Positions 52,818 through 61,386 of a stretch of DNA of 64,000 bases are shown here, in pieces. The stretch is taken from positions 248,001 to 312,000 of the forward strand of contig NZ_JAAOXM010000006.1 in the NCBI RefSeq assembly GCF_011605345.1, written 5' to 3'. Numbering within the stretch: the first letter of the stretch is position 1; each line of letters starts with the position of its first letter. This stretch comes from Burkholderia sp. D-99 (GTDB lineage Bacteria > Pseudomonadota > Gammaproteobacteria > Burkholderiales > Burkholderiaceae). The notes under the pieces are model-generated. The model was given only the letters and a program-made list of their open reading frames with translations. It did no database searches and was not told where the DNA came from. The position numbers and the translations under genes are program-made.

Positions 52818-54050
52818 ATGACCCCGATCGAGCAGGAAGTCCGCCGCCGCTGGCTGCCCGTACTGGCCGGCGGCCTGATCATGGGCGCCGCGCTCGGCAT
52901 CCGCCACGTGCAGGGCCTGTTCCTCGCGCCGGTGTCGCTCAACCACGGCTGGTCGCGCGAAGCGTTCGGGCTCGCGCTGGCGCTGCAGAACCTGATCTGG
53001 GGCGTCGCGCAGCCGTTCACGGGCATGGTCGCCGATCGCTTCGGCTCGCTGCGCGTGATCGTCGCCGGAATGCTGCTCTATGCGGCCGGGCTCGTCACGA
53101 TGGCGCATGCGGCGACGACCGGCATGTTCACGGTCGGCGCCGGGCTCGTGATCGGCATCGCGCTGTCGGGCTCGGCGTTCGCCTCGATCTATGGCGCACT
53201 GAGCCGCCTGTTTCCGCCCGACCGGCGCGGCTGGGCGCTCGGCGTCGCGGGCGCGATCGGCGGGCTTGGCCAGTTCTGCATGGTGCCCGTCGCGCAGGAG
53301 CTGATCGGCGGCATCGGCTGGCGGCATGCGTTCATCGCGCTGGCGCTCGTCGCGGCGCTGCTCGCGCCGCTCGCCGTGCTGCTGCGCGACCGGCCCGCGC
53401 AGGTTGCCGGCGCAGCCGCCGGCCCCGACCAGTCGATCGGCGAAGCCGTGCGCGAGGCATTCGCGCATCGCGGCTTCTGGCTGCTGAACGCGGGCTTCTT
53501 CGCGTGCGGCTTCCAGCTCGCCTTCATCGCGACGCATCTTCCGGCGTACCTGCTCGACCACGGGTTGCCGGCACGCCACGCGAGCATCTCGCTCGCGCTG
53601 ATCGCGCTGACCAACGTGGCCGGCACCTATGCGTGCGGCCATCTCGGCGGACTGCTGCGGCGCAAGTACGTGCTGTCGGTGCTGTACCTCGTGCGTGCGC
53701 TCACGATGGCCGCGTTCGTCGCCGCGCCGCTGTCGCCCGCGAGCGTCTACGTGTTCGCGGCCGTCATGGGGTTCACGTGGCTCGGCACCGTGCCGCTGAC
53801 GAACGGCGTGATCTCGCAGGTGTTCGGCGTGCGCTACATCGCGACGCTGTTCGGCTTCGTGTTCTTCGGGCACCAGCTCGGCAGCTTCTTCGGTGTCTGG
53901 CTCGGTGCGCTCGTGTACGACGCGACCCATTCGTACATGCCGCTGTGGATCGGCTCGATCGCCCTCGGCGTACTCGCGGCGTTGCTGCACCTGCCGATCA
54001 ACGACGCGCGCGTCGCGCGTCCGGCATCGGGCAACGCGGCATGGGCATGA
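52818..54050 (+). CDS. MFS transporter
   Basis: 410 residues, 12 predicted membrane segments. Features include the loop 2-3 motif as MVADRFGSLRVIV, GAALGIRHVQGLFLAPV in helix 1 and RRKYVLSVLYLVRALTM in the second half. Style is closer to the monocarboxylate/OFA-like MFS group than to drug exporters; substrate unknown. RBS GGAG precedes the ATG. Its stop overlaps the start of a 38-residue ORF (ATGA). Confidence 0.9.
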   Translation: MTPIEQEVRRRWLPVLAGGLIMGAALGIRHVQGLFLAPVSLNHGWSREAFGLALALQNLIWGVAQPFTGMVADRFGSLRVIVAGMLLYAAGLVTMAHAATTGMFTVGAGLVIGIALSGSAFASIYGALSRLFPPDRRGWALGVAGAIGGLGQFCMVPVAQELIGGIGWRHAFIALALVAALLAPLAVLLRDRPAQVAGAAAGPDQSIGEAVREAFAHRGFWLLNAGFFACGFQLAFIATHLPAYLLDHGLPARHASISLALIALTNVAGTYACGHLGGLLRRKYVLSVLYLVRALTMAAFVAAPLSPASVYVFAAVMGFTWLGTVPLTNGVISQVFGVRYIATLFGFVFFGHQLGSFFGVWLGALVYDATHSYMPLWIGSIALGVLAALLHLPINDARVARPASGNAAWA

Positions 54051-54163
54051 TCCGCGCAGCACTGGCCGCCGGCACGCTCGCGTTCGTCGCGTGGTGCGGC
54101 GCGGCCTACTTCGATTCGGGCGTCGCGTACGCGCTGCTCGAGCACGTCGCGTTCTGCAATTGA
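54047..54163 (+). CDS. Small hydrophobic ORF overlapping the MFS gene
   Basis: 38 residues (MIRAALAAGTLAFVAWCGAAY onwards, ending EHVAFCN), with a single hydrophobic segment at about 4-22 and two Cys. Its ATG overlaps the MFS stop codon (ATGA), the same coupling used elsewhere here for real gene pairs. If real, it is a small membrane protein that may accompany the transporter. No family recognised; chance ORF cannot be excluded. An ATG two codons earlier (54041) is also in frame. Confidence 0.5.
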   Translation: MIRAALAAGTLAFVAWCGAAYFDSGVAYALLEHVAFCN

Positions 54164-54185
54164 TGCGGCGCCCCGATGCGGGCGG

Positions 54186-55670
54186 TCAGCGGCGCTTCGG
54201 CAATGCCGCCAGCGCATCGAGTGCGCGGTCACGCGCGGCCGCATGCTCGACGAGCGGTTCCGGATAGTCGAGTCCGAGCCGCACACCCGCCGCGTCGAGC
54301 TCCAGCGGCGTAGCCTCCCACGGCGCATGAATCGATGCGGTGTCGAGGCCGGCAAGCTCGGGCACCCAGCGTCGCACGTACGCGCCATCCGGGTCGAACT
54401 TCCGCCCTTGCGCGACCGGATTGAAGATGCGGAAATACGGCGCGGCGTCGGCGCCGCAGCCGGCCACCCACTGCCAGCTCGCCGCGTTGTTCGCGGGATC
54501 GGCGTCGACCAGCGTGTCCCAGAACCACGCTTCGCCCGCGCGCCAGTCGATCAGCACGTGCTTGATCAGGAACGACGCAACGACCATCCGCACACGGTTG
54601 TGCATCCAGCCGGTCGTCCACAGTTCGCGCAGGCCCGCATCAACGAGCGGATAGCCGGTCAGCCCGCGCTGCCACGCACGCAGCGCGGCGGGATCGTCGC
54701 GCCACCGCATCGCATCGAACTGCGTGCGGAAGTTGTCGGTCGCGAGTGCCGGAAAGTGGTACAGCAGCATGTAGCTGAATTCCCGCCAGCCGAGTTCGCT
54801 CAGGAACTTGTCGGCGCCCGCCGCGCACGCCGCGCCGCCCGCCTGCGCGGCACCCTGCACCGCGTGCCACACCTGTCGCGGCGACACGTTGCCGAAGCGC
54901 AGGAACGGCGACAGCCGGCTCGTCGCGGGCCGGTCGGGACGGTCGCGCGCATCCGCGTAATCGGCCAGCGACGTCGTCAGGAACGCGTCGAGCTGCGCGT
55001 GCGCGCCGTCTTCGTCGGGTGCGGGCCACGCGTCGCACAGGCCGCCGGCCCAATTCGGCACCGGCGGACGCAACGCCAGCGCGTCGAGCGCCAGCGCACG
55101 GTCGCTCACCGCCTTCGGCCACGGATAAAAGCCGATCCGTTCGGGCGCCGGCAGCGGCGCGACGACCGCACGATCGCGGCGCGCCGCGCGCCAGTACGCG
55201 GTGAACACCTGGTACGGCCCACCGCTGCCCGTCAGCACCTCCCACGGCTCGTTCAGCAGGCTGCCGTTGCTGCTCTCGACCGTGACACCGCGCGCCTTGA
55301 GCGACGCCTTCAGCGCCGCGTCGGCGTCGCGCTGCGGTTGCGCATAACGACGGTTCCAGTACACGGCTTGCGCACCCGTGTCGTGCACGACGCGCTCGAT
55401 CTCGCGCGGCGCGTCGCCGCGCAACAGCAGCAGGCGTCCGCCATGACGCGCCAGCGCCGCGTCGAGCCCGGCCAGCGACCCGTGCAGCCACCAGCGCGCC
55501 GCGCCGCCGAGCGCTCGCCCCGCGCCAGCACCCGTGTCGTCGACGAATACGCACACGAGCGGCCGGCCCGATGCCGCCGCGCGCGTCAGCGCGGGCTGGT
55601 CGGTCACGCGCAGATCGTCGCGGAACCAGACGATCGCGGGAGCAACGGACGACTTGGCGGGCACGGGCAC
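54186..55670 (-). CDS. phrB: Deoxyribodipyrimidine photolyase
   Basis: FAD-containing light-driven repair enzyme for cyclobutane pyrimidine dimers, 494 residues. N-terminal antenna domain (IVWFRDDLRVTDQPAL) and C-terminal FAD domain with KFLSELGWREFSYMLLYHFP, LRELWTTGWMHNRVRMVVASFLIKHVLIDWR and NNAASWQWVAG(C)GADAAPYFRIFNP. The start appears to be GTG 55670, as no nearby ATG gives a photolyase-like N terminus; another GTG two codons downstream is also possible. The gene is convergent with the small ORF and transporter on the plus strand. Confidence 0.94.
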   Translation of the reverse strand: MPVPAKSSVAPAIVWFRDDLRVTDQPALTRAAASGRPLVCVFVDDTGAGAGRALGGAARWWLHGSLAGLDAALARHGGRLLLLRGDAPREIERVVHDTGAQAVYWNRRYAQPQRDADAALKASLKARGVTVESSNGSLLNEPWEVLTGSGGPYQVFTAYWRAARRDRAVVAPLPAPERIGFYPWPKAVSDRALALDALALRPPVPNWAGGLCDAWPAPDEDGAHAQLDAFLTTSLADYADARDRPDRPATSRLSPFLRFGNVSPRQVWHAVQGAAQAGGAACAAGADKFLSELGWREFSYMLLYHFPALATDNFRTQFDAMRWRDDPAALRAWQRGLTGYPLVDAGLRELWTTGWMHNRVRMVVASFLIKHVLIDWRAGEAWFWDTLVDADPANNAASWQWVAGCGADAAPYFRIFNPVAQGRKFDPDGAYVRRWVPELAGLDTASIHAPWEATPLELDAAGVRLGLDYPEPLVEHAAARDRALDALAALPKRR

Positions 55671-56006
55671 CTCGATGACGAAAGCAGGAAGAGACCCGTA
55701 TTGTCGCGGCTGCGCTGCGTGGTGTCGACGTTCGACGCCCCCGCGTGCCGATGGCGTCGACGGTCACGGCCGTCGTACCCGCTGCTGCCCCCCCGGTGAA
55801 ACGCCTTAGTCCATTCCGACGATTCTTCGCCGCATGCGCCGGCCTACGCTCGATGTCGGGTGCGCTGCGCGGCACCTGCCGGCCGCTACCGGCACCGCGC
55901 GTTCCGTCCCGCCCCTGCCATGCGCGCCGGCCGATGCCGTCGCGGACCTATCCGACCGCTGCGGCGCCCGGCCAGCCGGGCGCGCAGCCTCACCCGATAA
56001 ACCCCC
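55671..56006. other. Gene-free stretch between phrB and the SRPBCC gene
   Basis: 336 bp, very GC-rich, no ORF that looks coding, no clear hairpin or promoter. It must contain the divergent promoters of phrB and the SRPBCC gene. Confidence 0.45.
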
Positions 56007-56486
56007 ATGACCAAACCCTCGAATCTCGTCACCTCGATCACCGTCGACATCGACGCACCGGCTTCCGTCGTCTGGGAAGTGCTGACCGACTTCCCCCGCT
56101 ACGGCGAATGGAACACGTTTTGCGTCGGTTTCGAAACGACCGGCAAGCTCGGCGATTTCGTGCACATGCAGGTGCGTATTCCCGGCACGGAGACCGTGAT
56201 TCCCGTCAGCGAGATCCTCGTCGCCTGCGAACCGGAACGCCTGCTGTCGTGGGAGCAGCGCCCGACCGACGACAACAAGGACGCCGCGCGCCGCGACCAG
56301 TACATCGATGCGATCGACGCGCAGCGCTGCCGCTATTTCACGACCGACCAGTTCCTCGGCATCAACGCGGACACGATCATGCAGAACCACGGTGCGTGGG
56401 TGAAACAGGGTTTCGACCAGTGCGCGCGCGACGTGAAGCAGCGCGCAGAAGCACTGCATGCGGCACGCAAGCGCAAAAGCGCGTGA
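56007..56486 (+). CDS. SRPBCC (START-like) domain protein
   Basis: 159 residues, cytosolic, single helix-grip fold. SITVDIDAPASVVWEVLTDFPRYGEWNTFCVGFETTGKLGDFVHM is the family N terminus. Such proteins bind small hydrophobic ligands and occur as cyclases, lipid carriers or stress proteins. Weak ribosome-binding site. 13 bp before the NTF2-like gene, likely one operon, adjacent to but facing the sulfonation operon. Function unknown. Confidence 0.85.
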   Translation: MTKPSNLVTSITVDIDAPASVVWEVLTDFPRYGEWNTFCVGFETTGKLGDFVHMQVRIPGTETVIPVSEILVACEPERLLSWEQRPTDDNKDAARRDQYIDAIDAQRCRYFTTDQFLGINADTIMQNHGAWVKQGFDQCARDVKQRAEALHAARKRKSA

Positions 56487-56499
56487 CCGGGAGCCGCCG

Positions 56500-56952
56500 A
56501 TGCCCGATCTGCAAACGCTGTCCGACCATCACGACATCCGCGAACTGATCGTCGCGTATTCGAGCGCGATCGACACCCGCGACTTCGACGCGCTCGACGC
56601 GGTGTTCACGCCCGACGCGGCGATCGACTATCGCGCGATGGGCGGCATCGCCGGCTGCTACGCGGAAGTCAAGGCGTGGCTGCGCACCGTGCTGCCGCAG
56701 TTTCCGCAGTACCAGCATATGGTCGGCAACCTGTCGATCCGGCTCGATGGCGACACCGCGCGCGGTCGCACGATCTGCTTCAATCCGATGGAAGTCGTGC
56801 TGCCGGATGGCGGCACGCAGGTGATGTTTCTCGGGCTGTGGTACGTCGACCGGTTCGTGCGTACGGCACCGGGCTGGCGCATCGCCGAGCGCGTCGAGGA
56901 GCGCTGCTACGGCCACAACGTGCCGGCCGTGCTCGCGGGCGCGACCGGGTGA
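56500..56952 (+). CDS. NTF2-like / SnoaL-like protein
   Basis: 150-residue cone-shaped alpha+beta barrel protein. DHHDIRELIVAYSSAIDTRDFDALDAVFTPDAAIDYRAMGGIAG is the typical start with an active-site Tyr and Asp positions found in SnoaL-like cyclases, ketosteroid-isomerase-like enzymes and hydroxylating-dioxygenase small subunits. Such enzymes act on cyclic or steroid-like ligands. RBS CGGGAG before ATG 56500. Follows the SRPBCC gene by 13 bp. Convergent with the DHH gene. Confidence 0.88.
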   Translation: MPDLQTLSDHHDIRELIVAYSSAIDTRDFDALDAVFTPDAAIDYRAMGGIAGCYAEVKAWLRTVLPQFPQYQHMVGNLSIRLDGDTARGRTICFNPMEVVLPDGGTQVMFLGLWYVDRFVRTAPGWRIAERVEERCYGHNVPAVLAGATG

Positions 56953-57041
56953 TCGGACCAAAATGCGGGGGCCATCATGCACCGGCCACGATGCGCACGC
57001 CGTGCAATGGCTGCACGGCGCGCGCATCTCAGGCCGTTGCG

Positions 57042-58022
57042 TCAATCGAGCCGGAACGCCGCCTCGAATCGCTCGGCGAACGTGTCGAACTCGGCTTCGG
57101 GCAGATGGTTGATACCGCCCGCGCGCTTGCGCCCGCCGCCGGTCGCAAAGCCGCGGCAGAACTCGTCGGCGCCGAGCGGCCGGCCATCGGGCACGCGCAC
57201 GCTGACGACGAGCCCGCCGTCCGCGCGCGGCGACAGCACCGCGAGTGCCGCATGCGGCGCATTGCGCATCCGCTCGTTCGCGAGCATGCCCGTCGCACGC
57301 CGCGCCCATGGATGATCAGGCATCCGGACCAATGTCGCGCCGGGAACCTCGCGCAGCGGCGCAAGTGCGCACGCACGAGCCATGTCGTCGCGGTAGCCGT
57401 CGCGCAGTGCGGCAAACACGGCCGTCTCGCGCACGAAATCGAGCGGGTCGACGCATGGCAGCATCGCGTCGGCGAGCGCCGCCGGGTCGAAATGCAGATC
57501 GCCGACACACTCGCCGTACGCGTTGTAGTTCAGGTAAAGGCCGAGTTCGGCGAGCGTGTCGCGCTCCGCGTCGTCGATCGCATGCTCGCGCGCAAGCGCG
57601 CCCCCGAGCGCCGGCAACTCGTCGCCGAATGCCGCGACGATCGCCCAGCGCACATGCCGGCCGCCGAGATAGCGGTTCACGATCGCGCTCGTGCAGACGT
57701 CGGCCGACGTGTCGATATGCGCGTCGAAGCGCGGATCGTCGGGCAGCTCGCCCGCGAAGTGATGGTCGAAATAGCGGACCGTCGCGCCGTCGCGCAGCAG
57801 CCGCGCGCACGCATCGCGATTCTGGTCGTGCGATACGTCGAGCACGGTGACGATGTCGCCCGCGCGCGCGTCGATCCGCTCGAGCAGCTTGATGTCGCGC
57901 TTCACACCGGTCACGAGCGTGCCGTGCACGCCCTCCGCGAGCCGCAGTTGCTGAAGCGCGCACAGGCCGTCTGCATCGCCGTTGAATGCAAAGAAGTGTT
58001 GTTCGTTATGGTTGTCCTGCAT
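57042..58022 (-). CDS. DHH-family phosphoesterase (possible PAP phosphatase)
   Basis: 326 residues. DHH domain with NGDADG (16-20), metal Asp62 in TVLDVS, the DHH signature as YFDHHFAGE (Asp86-His87-His88) and a C-terminal DHHA1 domain ending in FATGGGRKRAGGINH. The first motif is N-G-D-A-D-G where many DHH enzymes have H-x-D-x-D-G, so metal binding may differ. DHH proteins of the NrnA type degrade nanoRNA and also dephosphorylate 3'-phosphoadenosine 5'-phosphate (PAP). In this operon, with a sulfotransferase and PAPS genes, PAP clean-up is an attractive inference. ATG 58022 has AAGGA upstream; last gene of the operon, 17 bp after the SDR gene. Confidence 0.82.
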   Translation of the reverse strand: MQDNHNEQHFFAFNGDADGLCALQQLRLAEGVHGTLVTGVKRDIKLLERIDARAGDIVTVLDVSHDQNRDACARLLRDGATVRYFDHHFAGELPDDPRFDAHIDTSADVCTSAIVNRYLGGRHVRWAIVAAFGDELPALGGALAREHAIDDAERDTLAELGLYLNYNAYGECVGDLHFDPAALADAMLPCVDPLDFVRETAVFAALRDGYRDDMARACALAPLREVPGATLVRMPDHPWARRATGMLANERMRNAPHAALAVLSPRADGGLVVSVRVPDGRPLGADEFCRGFATGGGRKRAGGINHLPEAEFDTFAERFEAAFRLD

Positions 58023-58039
58023 GATCCTTTGCTCCATCG

Positions 58040-58831
58040 TCAGGGCATGAAATCGCCGCCATTTGCGTCGAGCGTCGCGCCCGTCACCGCGTTCGCGTAG
58101 TCCGACGCGAGGAACAGCGCCGCACGCGCGCAATCGTCGTCGGTCGGCAGCTTCGCAAGCGCGATGTTCGATGCGATCGGCGCGATGATCTGCTCTTCCG
58201 TCATCCCGTACTCGGCGGCCGCCTGCCGGAAATACGTCTGGGTCGGCACGCCCCACATCCACCCCATGTGGATGCTGTTCGCGCGAATGCCGTGCACGCC
58301 GAGTTCGCGCGCCAGGTATTTTGCCGCAACTGCGAGCGCCCCCTTCGATACAGCGTAGCCGCCTTCCCCTGCAAACGGCTTGCGGGTCGCCTGCGTGTTG
58401 ATCATCACGATCGCCCCGCGCTTGCGCCGCTTCATGTGCGGCACGACTTCCTGCGTGAGCGCCATCGTGCCGAACACGTTGGTGTCGAACACCGCGCGCC
58501 AGCCGTCGAGGTCGGCCTCCTCTACCGGTTCGGGAAACGTGCCGTGCACGAAAGCGCTGTTCACGAGTGCATCGATCCGGCCGAAGCGCTCGACGGCCTC
58601 GGTCGCGAGTTGCCGGCATTGCGCGCGATCGGTGATGTCGGTCTTCACCTTCAGCACGTCGCAGTCGACGCCGAGTGCGCCGATCCGGGCCTCCGCGTCG
58701 TCGAGCTTCTCCATCGTGCGCGCCGCGACGACCACGCCGCGTGCACCTTCGCGCGCGGCCTCGACGGCGAGCTTCACGCCGAGCCCCGGCCCGATCCCTG
58801 AAACTACAACGATCTTGTCTTTCAGCAACAT
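58040..58831 (-). CDS. SDR-family oxidoreductase, atypical catalytic residue
   Basis: 263 residues of the short-chain dehydrogenase/reductase family: TGxxxGxG variant VSGIGPGLG (about 10-18) for nucleotide binding, NxxG segment LVNSAFVHG, and the YxxxK pair as GYAVSKGAL. Counting back 13 residues from the Tyr reaches Thr, where most SDRs have Ser; Thr can substitute but activity may differ. Probably NAD(P)-linked oxidation or reduction of a hydroxyl/ketone on the acceptor of the sulfotransferase. 41 bp after the sulfotransferase gene. Confidence 0.9.
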   Translation of the reverse strand: MLLKDKIVVVSGIGPGLGVKLAVEAAREGARGVVVAARTMEKLDDAEARIGALGVDCDVLKVKTDITDRAQCRQLATEAVERFGRIDALVNSAFVHGTFPEPVEEADLDGWRAVFDTNVFGTMALTQEVVPHMKRRKRGAIVMINTQATRKPFAGEGGYAVSKGALAVAAKYLARELGVHGIRANSIHMGWMWGVPTQTYFRQAAAEYGMTEEQIIAPIASNIALAKLPTDDDCARAALFLASDYANAVTGATLDANGGDFMP

Positions 58832-58872
58832 GGGTTGTCTCCTGGTTGTCGTTCGTCTCGCGGGTGCGGCCG

Positions 58873-60066
58873 TCAGCCGGCCGCCCGCAGGTGCCGCTCG
58901 CGATACGCGGCGAAGTCGTGCGCGAGCTGCGCATCGGTGAAGCCGAAGCGCGCGATCGAATAGTCGTGCGCGGCGCGCTTGTCGCGGCCGTTGCGCGCCA
59001 TCCAGTCGGTCATCGCCGCGCGCTGCGCGGCATCGAGCGGCATGCCGGCGAAGGCGTACACGGCCTCGGCAACGCCGAGCGGATTCGACACCGTGTCCTC
59101 GAAACGCACGTCGAGAAACCGGCCGGTCGGCAGGGCGTCACGTGCCACCATCGCCGCGCCGATCGCGCGCGCCATCCCCGCGTTCCACTGCGCGCCGACG
59201 GCGAGCGGATCGGGATCGTCGGCATACATCTGCCACAGCGTGAGCGCCATGCTCGCCATCGACGGAATCGTCTGCGCCGGGTCGCGATGCGTGAGCACGA
59301 CCTGCGCGCGCGGAAACACGCGGCACAGCACGTCGAGCGCATGCAGGTGCTGCGGCGTCTTCAGCAGCCAGCGCTGCGCCGGCGCAACACCGCGCCGCGC
59401 CTTCTGCCACTGCAGGAACTGCAGCATCCGCTTCAGGTACGTGTAGACCGGCGTGAGATCCTGCCGCGCGAGCCACGCCGTGTAGCGCGGTACGTTCGCG
59501 TACGAATCCATCGCGCACACGAACGAATGCTCCATCAGCATGAACTCCTCGTCGGCGAGCATCGCATCGAGCGGATGGATCGTCAGGATCTGCGGAATGC
59601 AGTCGACCATCATCGCGACTTCGGCCTGCGCGCGGGCAATGCGCACGGTCGGCTCGGCAAGCGTCTCGCCGGTGAGTGGCGCCGGGTAGCGCGTTTCCCA
59701 CCACGCGGCAGTATGAAAGCGCGGATCGACGGCCAGCAGCCGCTGCAGCAGCGTCGTACCCGTGCGCGGCAGGCCGACGATCACGAGCGGATCGTCGATC
59801 GCGATGTCCGCGATCTCCGGATGACGCCGGAAGTAATCCTCGACGACGAGCCGGTTCACGAGTTGCCCGACGAGCTTCTCGCGCATCATCTCCGCGCCGC
59901 GTGCGGACAGCTTCGCTTCGTCGATCAGCGACGCGCACATCACGTCGAGCGCCTCGCGATACGGCCCGTCGCCGAATGCAGTGAGCCCGCCCGTGCGCGA
60001 CACGGCCTCGGCAATCAGTCCGTCGGGAGCCAGCAGCGTACGAATCTGGTCGAGCGGCGCATTCAT
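58873..60066 (-). CDS. Sulfotransferase (Sulfotransfer_3-type, PAPS-dependent)
   Basis: 397 residues. The 5'-phosphosulfate loop is VGLPRTGTTLLQRLL (about 97-110), followed by helices and the 3'-phosphate-binding segment LTHRDPAQTIPSMASM (about 257-272). It transfers sulfonate from PAPS to a hydroxyl, giving PAP. The large N-terminal helical region (1-90) fits the prokaryotic group acting on lipids, sterol-like molecules or peptides rather than heparan-type substrates. Its start overlaps the DUF1214 stop (ATGA). cysD and a cysN-cysC fusion lie divergently upstream, supplying PAPS. Acceptor unknown. Confidence 0.9.
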   Translation of the reverse strand: MNAPLDQIRTLLAPDGLIAEAVSRTGGLTAFGDGPYREALDVMCASLIDEAKLSARGAEMMREKLVGQLVNRLVVEDYFRRHPEIADIAIDDPLVIVGLPRTGTTLLQRLLAVDPRFHTAAWWETRYPAPLTGETLAEPTVRIARAQAEVAMMVDCIPQILTIHPLDAMLADEEFMLMEHSFVCAMDSYANVPRYTAWLARQDLTPVYTYLKRMLQFLQWQKARRGVAPAQRWLLKTPQHLHALDVLCRVFPRAQVVLTHRDPAQTIPSMASMALTLWQMYADDPDPLAVGAQWNAGMARAIGAAMVARDALPTGRFLDVRFEDTVSNPLGVAEAVYAFAGMPLDAAQRAAMTDWMARNGRDKRAAHDYSIARFGFTDAQLAHDFAAYRERHLRAAG

Positions 60067-61172
60067 GCGGCCTCCTTCAGCGCGGCGAGCTTCACGACCC
60101 GCGTGCGCGGATGCACCGGCTGCACGGCACCGACCCAGCGCCAGCAGATCGTGCCGGTGCGATGCCCGGCCGTATCGAGCCAGTTCGCATCACCCGGCCG
60201 CGCGGCCGCGACGACCACCGTCACGCCACCGTCGGCATTGCGCCGTGCGCTGTGCTTGTTCACGCAGATGTCGAAGTGCCTATAGTCGAGCGACTCCATC
60301 CAGTAGTTGTTGAGCTGCACGTTCCAGAAATCACAGTCGGGCACCGTATCGACGTCGATCACGAGCGCTTCGTCGTCGGCCAGCGCCCAGCACGAGTGGT
60401 AGTAGTAGATGTTCGGATCGCCGCCGACCGACTGGCACAGCGCCTGGTCGGCGGGCGGCAGCGCGTTGACGTGCGACCGGTAGCTCGCGGCCCAGTCCGC
60501 GAACAGCTTCGACGTCTGCTCGACGAATTGCGCGGCGCGCGTGAGGCCGCCGTGCAGCACGAGCGGGTCGAGCGGCGCCGGGCGATCGCCGGCGCCGATG
60601 CGCTCGATCTTTAGTTGAGCAGGCGTTTCCGTGCGTCGATCGAGGAAGGTCTGGCGCACGAGCAGCGCGTTCGTGCCCGGCTCCATGCGCACCCAATTGC
60701 CCGCGCGCGGCGTCTCGCTCAGCACGATCTCGAAGCTGCCGTCCGGCGCGATCTCGAGCTGCTTCGCGTCGAGAAAGCCCGTCTGCAGCATCTTGCCGTC
60801 GGTTTCGTAGCCGCCCTTCTGCGTGCCGAAGCTCAGGTACGCGACCGTGCCGCGCCGCCCCGTCACGCGGTATTCGCAGCGGCCGTCGAGGCGCGCGTAC
60901 TGGTACAGGTTGTCGGGATTGTCCGCGCCGATCTTCGCGGTCTCATGCGACGGCGAGAAAAAGCCGGGCCACGCGCCGTCCGCGAACTCGACGTGCATTT
61001 CGAGCGCGATGCGCATCAGCCGGCTCAGGTAGCGGAAGCCTTCCGCGCGTGTCAGCGGATCGTCCGGCGCTTCGGCGCGCAGGATCTGTTGTCCGCTGCG
61101 TTTCAGGGTGTCGCAGAAATCGGCCCAGGTCTGGCCCGAAAGCAATTGCGTGGCACGTGTGTCGTCCGTCAT
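60063..61172 (-). CDS. DUF1214-domain protein
   Basis: 369 residues, no signal peptide. The C-terminal half carries the DUF1214 signature (NIYYYHSCWALADDEALVIDVDTVPDCDFWNVQLNNYWMESLDYR and GTICWRWVGAVQPVHP). The N-terminal part (residues 1-230) has DNLYQYARLDGRCEYRVTGRRGTVAYLSFGTQKGGYETDGKM. Biochemical role is unknown; relatives often occur beside DUF1254, and here beside a sulfotransferase. First gene of the operon with an ATGA overlap into the sulfotransferase, so it is co-expressed with it. RBS GGAG precedes ATG 61172. Confidence 0.88.
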   Translation of the reverse strand: MTDDTRATQLLSGQTWADFCDTLKRSGQQILRAEAPDDPLTRAEGFRYLSRLMRIALEMHVEFADGAWPGFFSPSHETAKIGADNPDNLYQYARLDGRCEYRVTGRRGTVAYLSFGTQKGGYETDGKMLQTGFLDAKQLEIAPDGSFEIVLSETPRAGNWVRMEPGTNALLVRQTFLDRRTETPAQLKIERIGAGDRPAPLDPLVLHGGLTRAAQFVEQTSKLFADWAASYRSHVNALPPADQALCQSVGGDPNIYYYHSCWALADDEALVIDVDTVPDCDFWNVQLNNYWMESLDYRHFDICVNKHSARRNADGGVTVVVAAARPGDANWLDTAGHRTGTICWRWVGAVQPVHPRTRVVKLAALKEAA

Positions 61173-61225
61173 GTGTCGTCTCCGCCGATGGTCGAGCGCT
61201 TACCTTAAGCGCCGGCGTCGCGCAC

Positions 61226-61298
61226 CTCTTCGTCCGGGTGGACTAAGGAAAGATCCGCTCCGTCGCCGCATGCCGGTTTAGTCCACCCGGACGAAGAG
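61226..61298. promoter_or_regulatory. Paired dyad operators between the DUF1214 and cysD genes
   Basis: Perfect 21-bp inverted repeat: 61226-61246 and 61278-61298, 31 bp apart. Each arm contains the dyad TTCGTCCGGGTGGACTAA (GTCC-N4-GGAC core with TT and AA flanks). The dyads are centred near 61236 and 61288, 52 bp, about five helical turns. This is the divergent promoter region of both operons. No regulator gene for it is in the window. Confidence 0.75.
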
Positions 61299-61386
61299 CG
61301 GCAGGCCGCTCGCTCGATACCGTTGGCGTCATGCACGAAACGCCGCACATGTCGCGCGGCGCCGGCATGAAACAAGGAGACGAACG

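Noticed and set aside
55745..56548. 267-codon plus ORF spanning the phrB-SRPBCC gap
   Set aside because: Overlaps the SRPBCC gene in another phase, Arg/Pro-rich, and has no motif.
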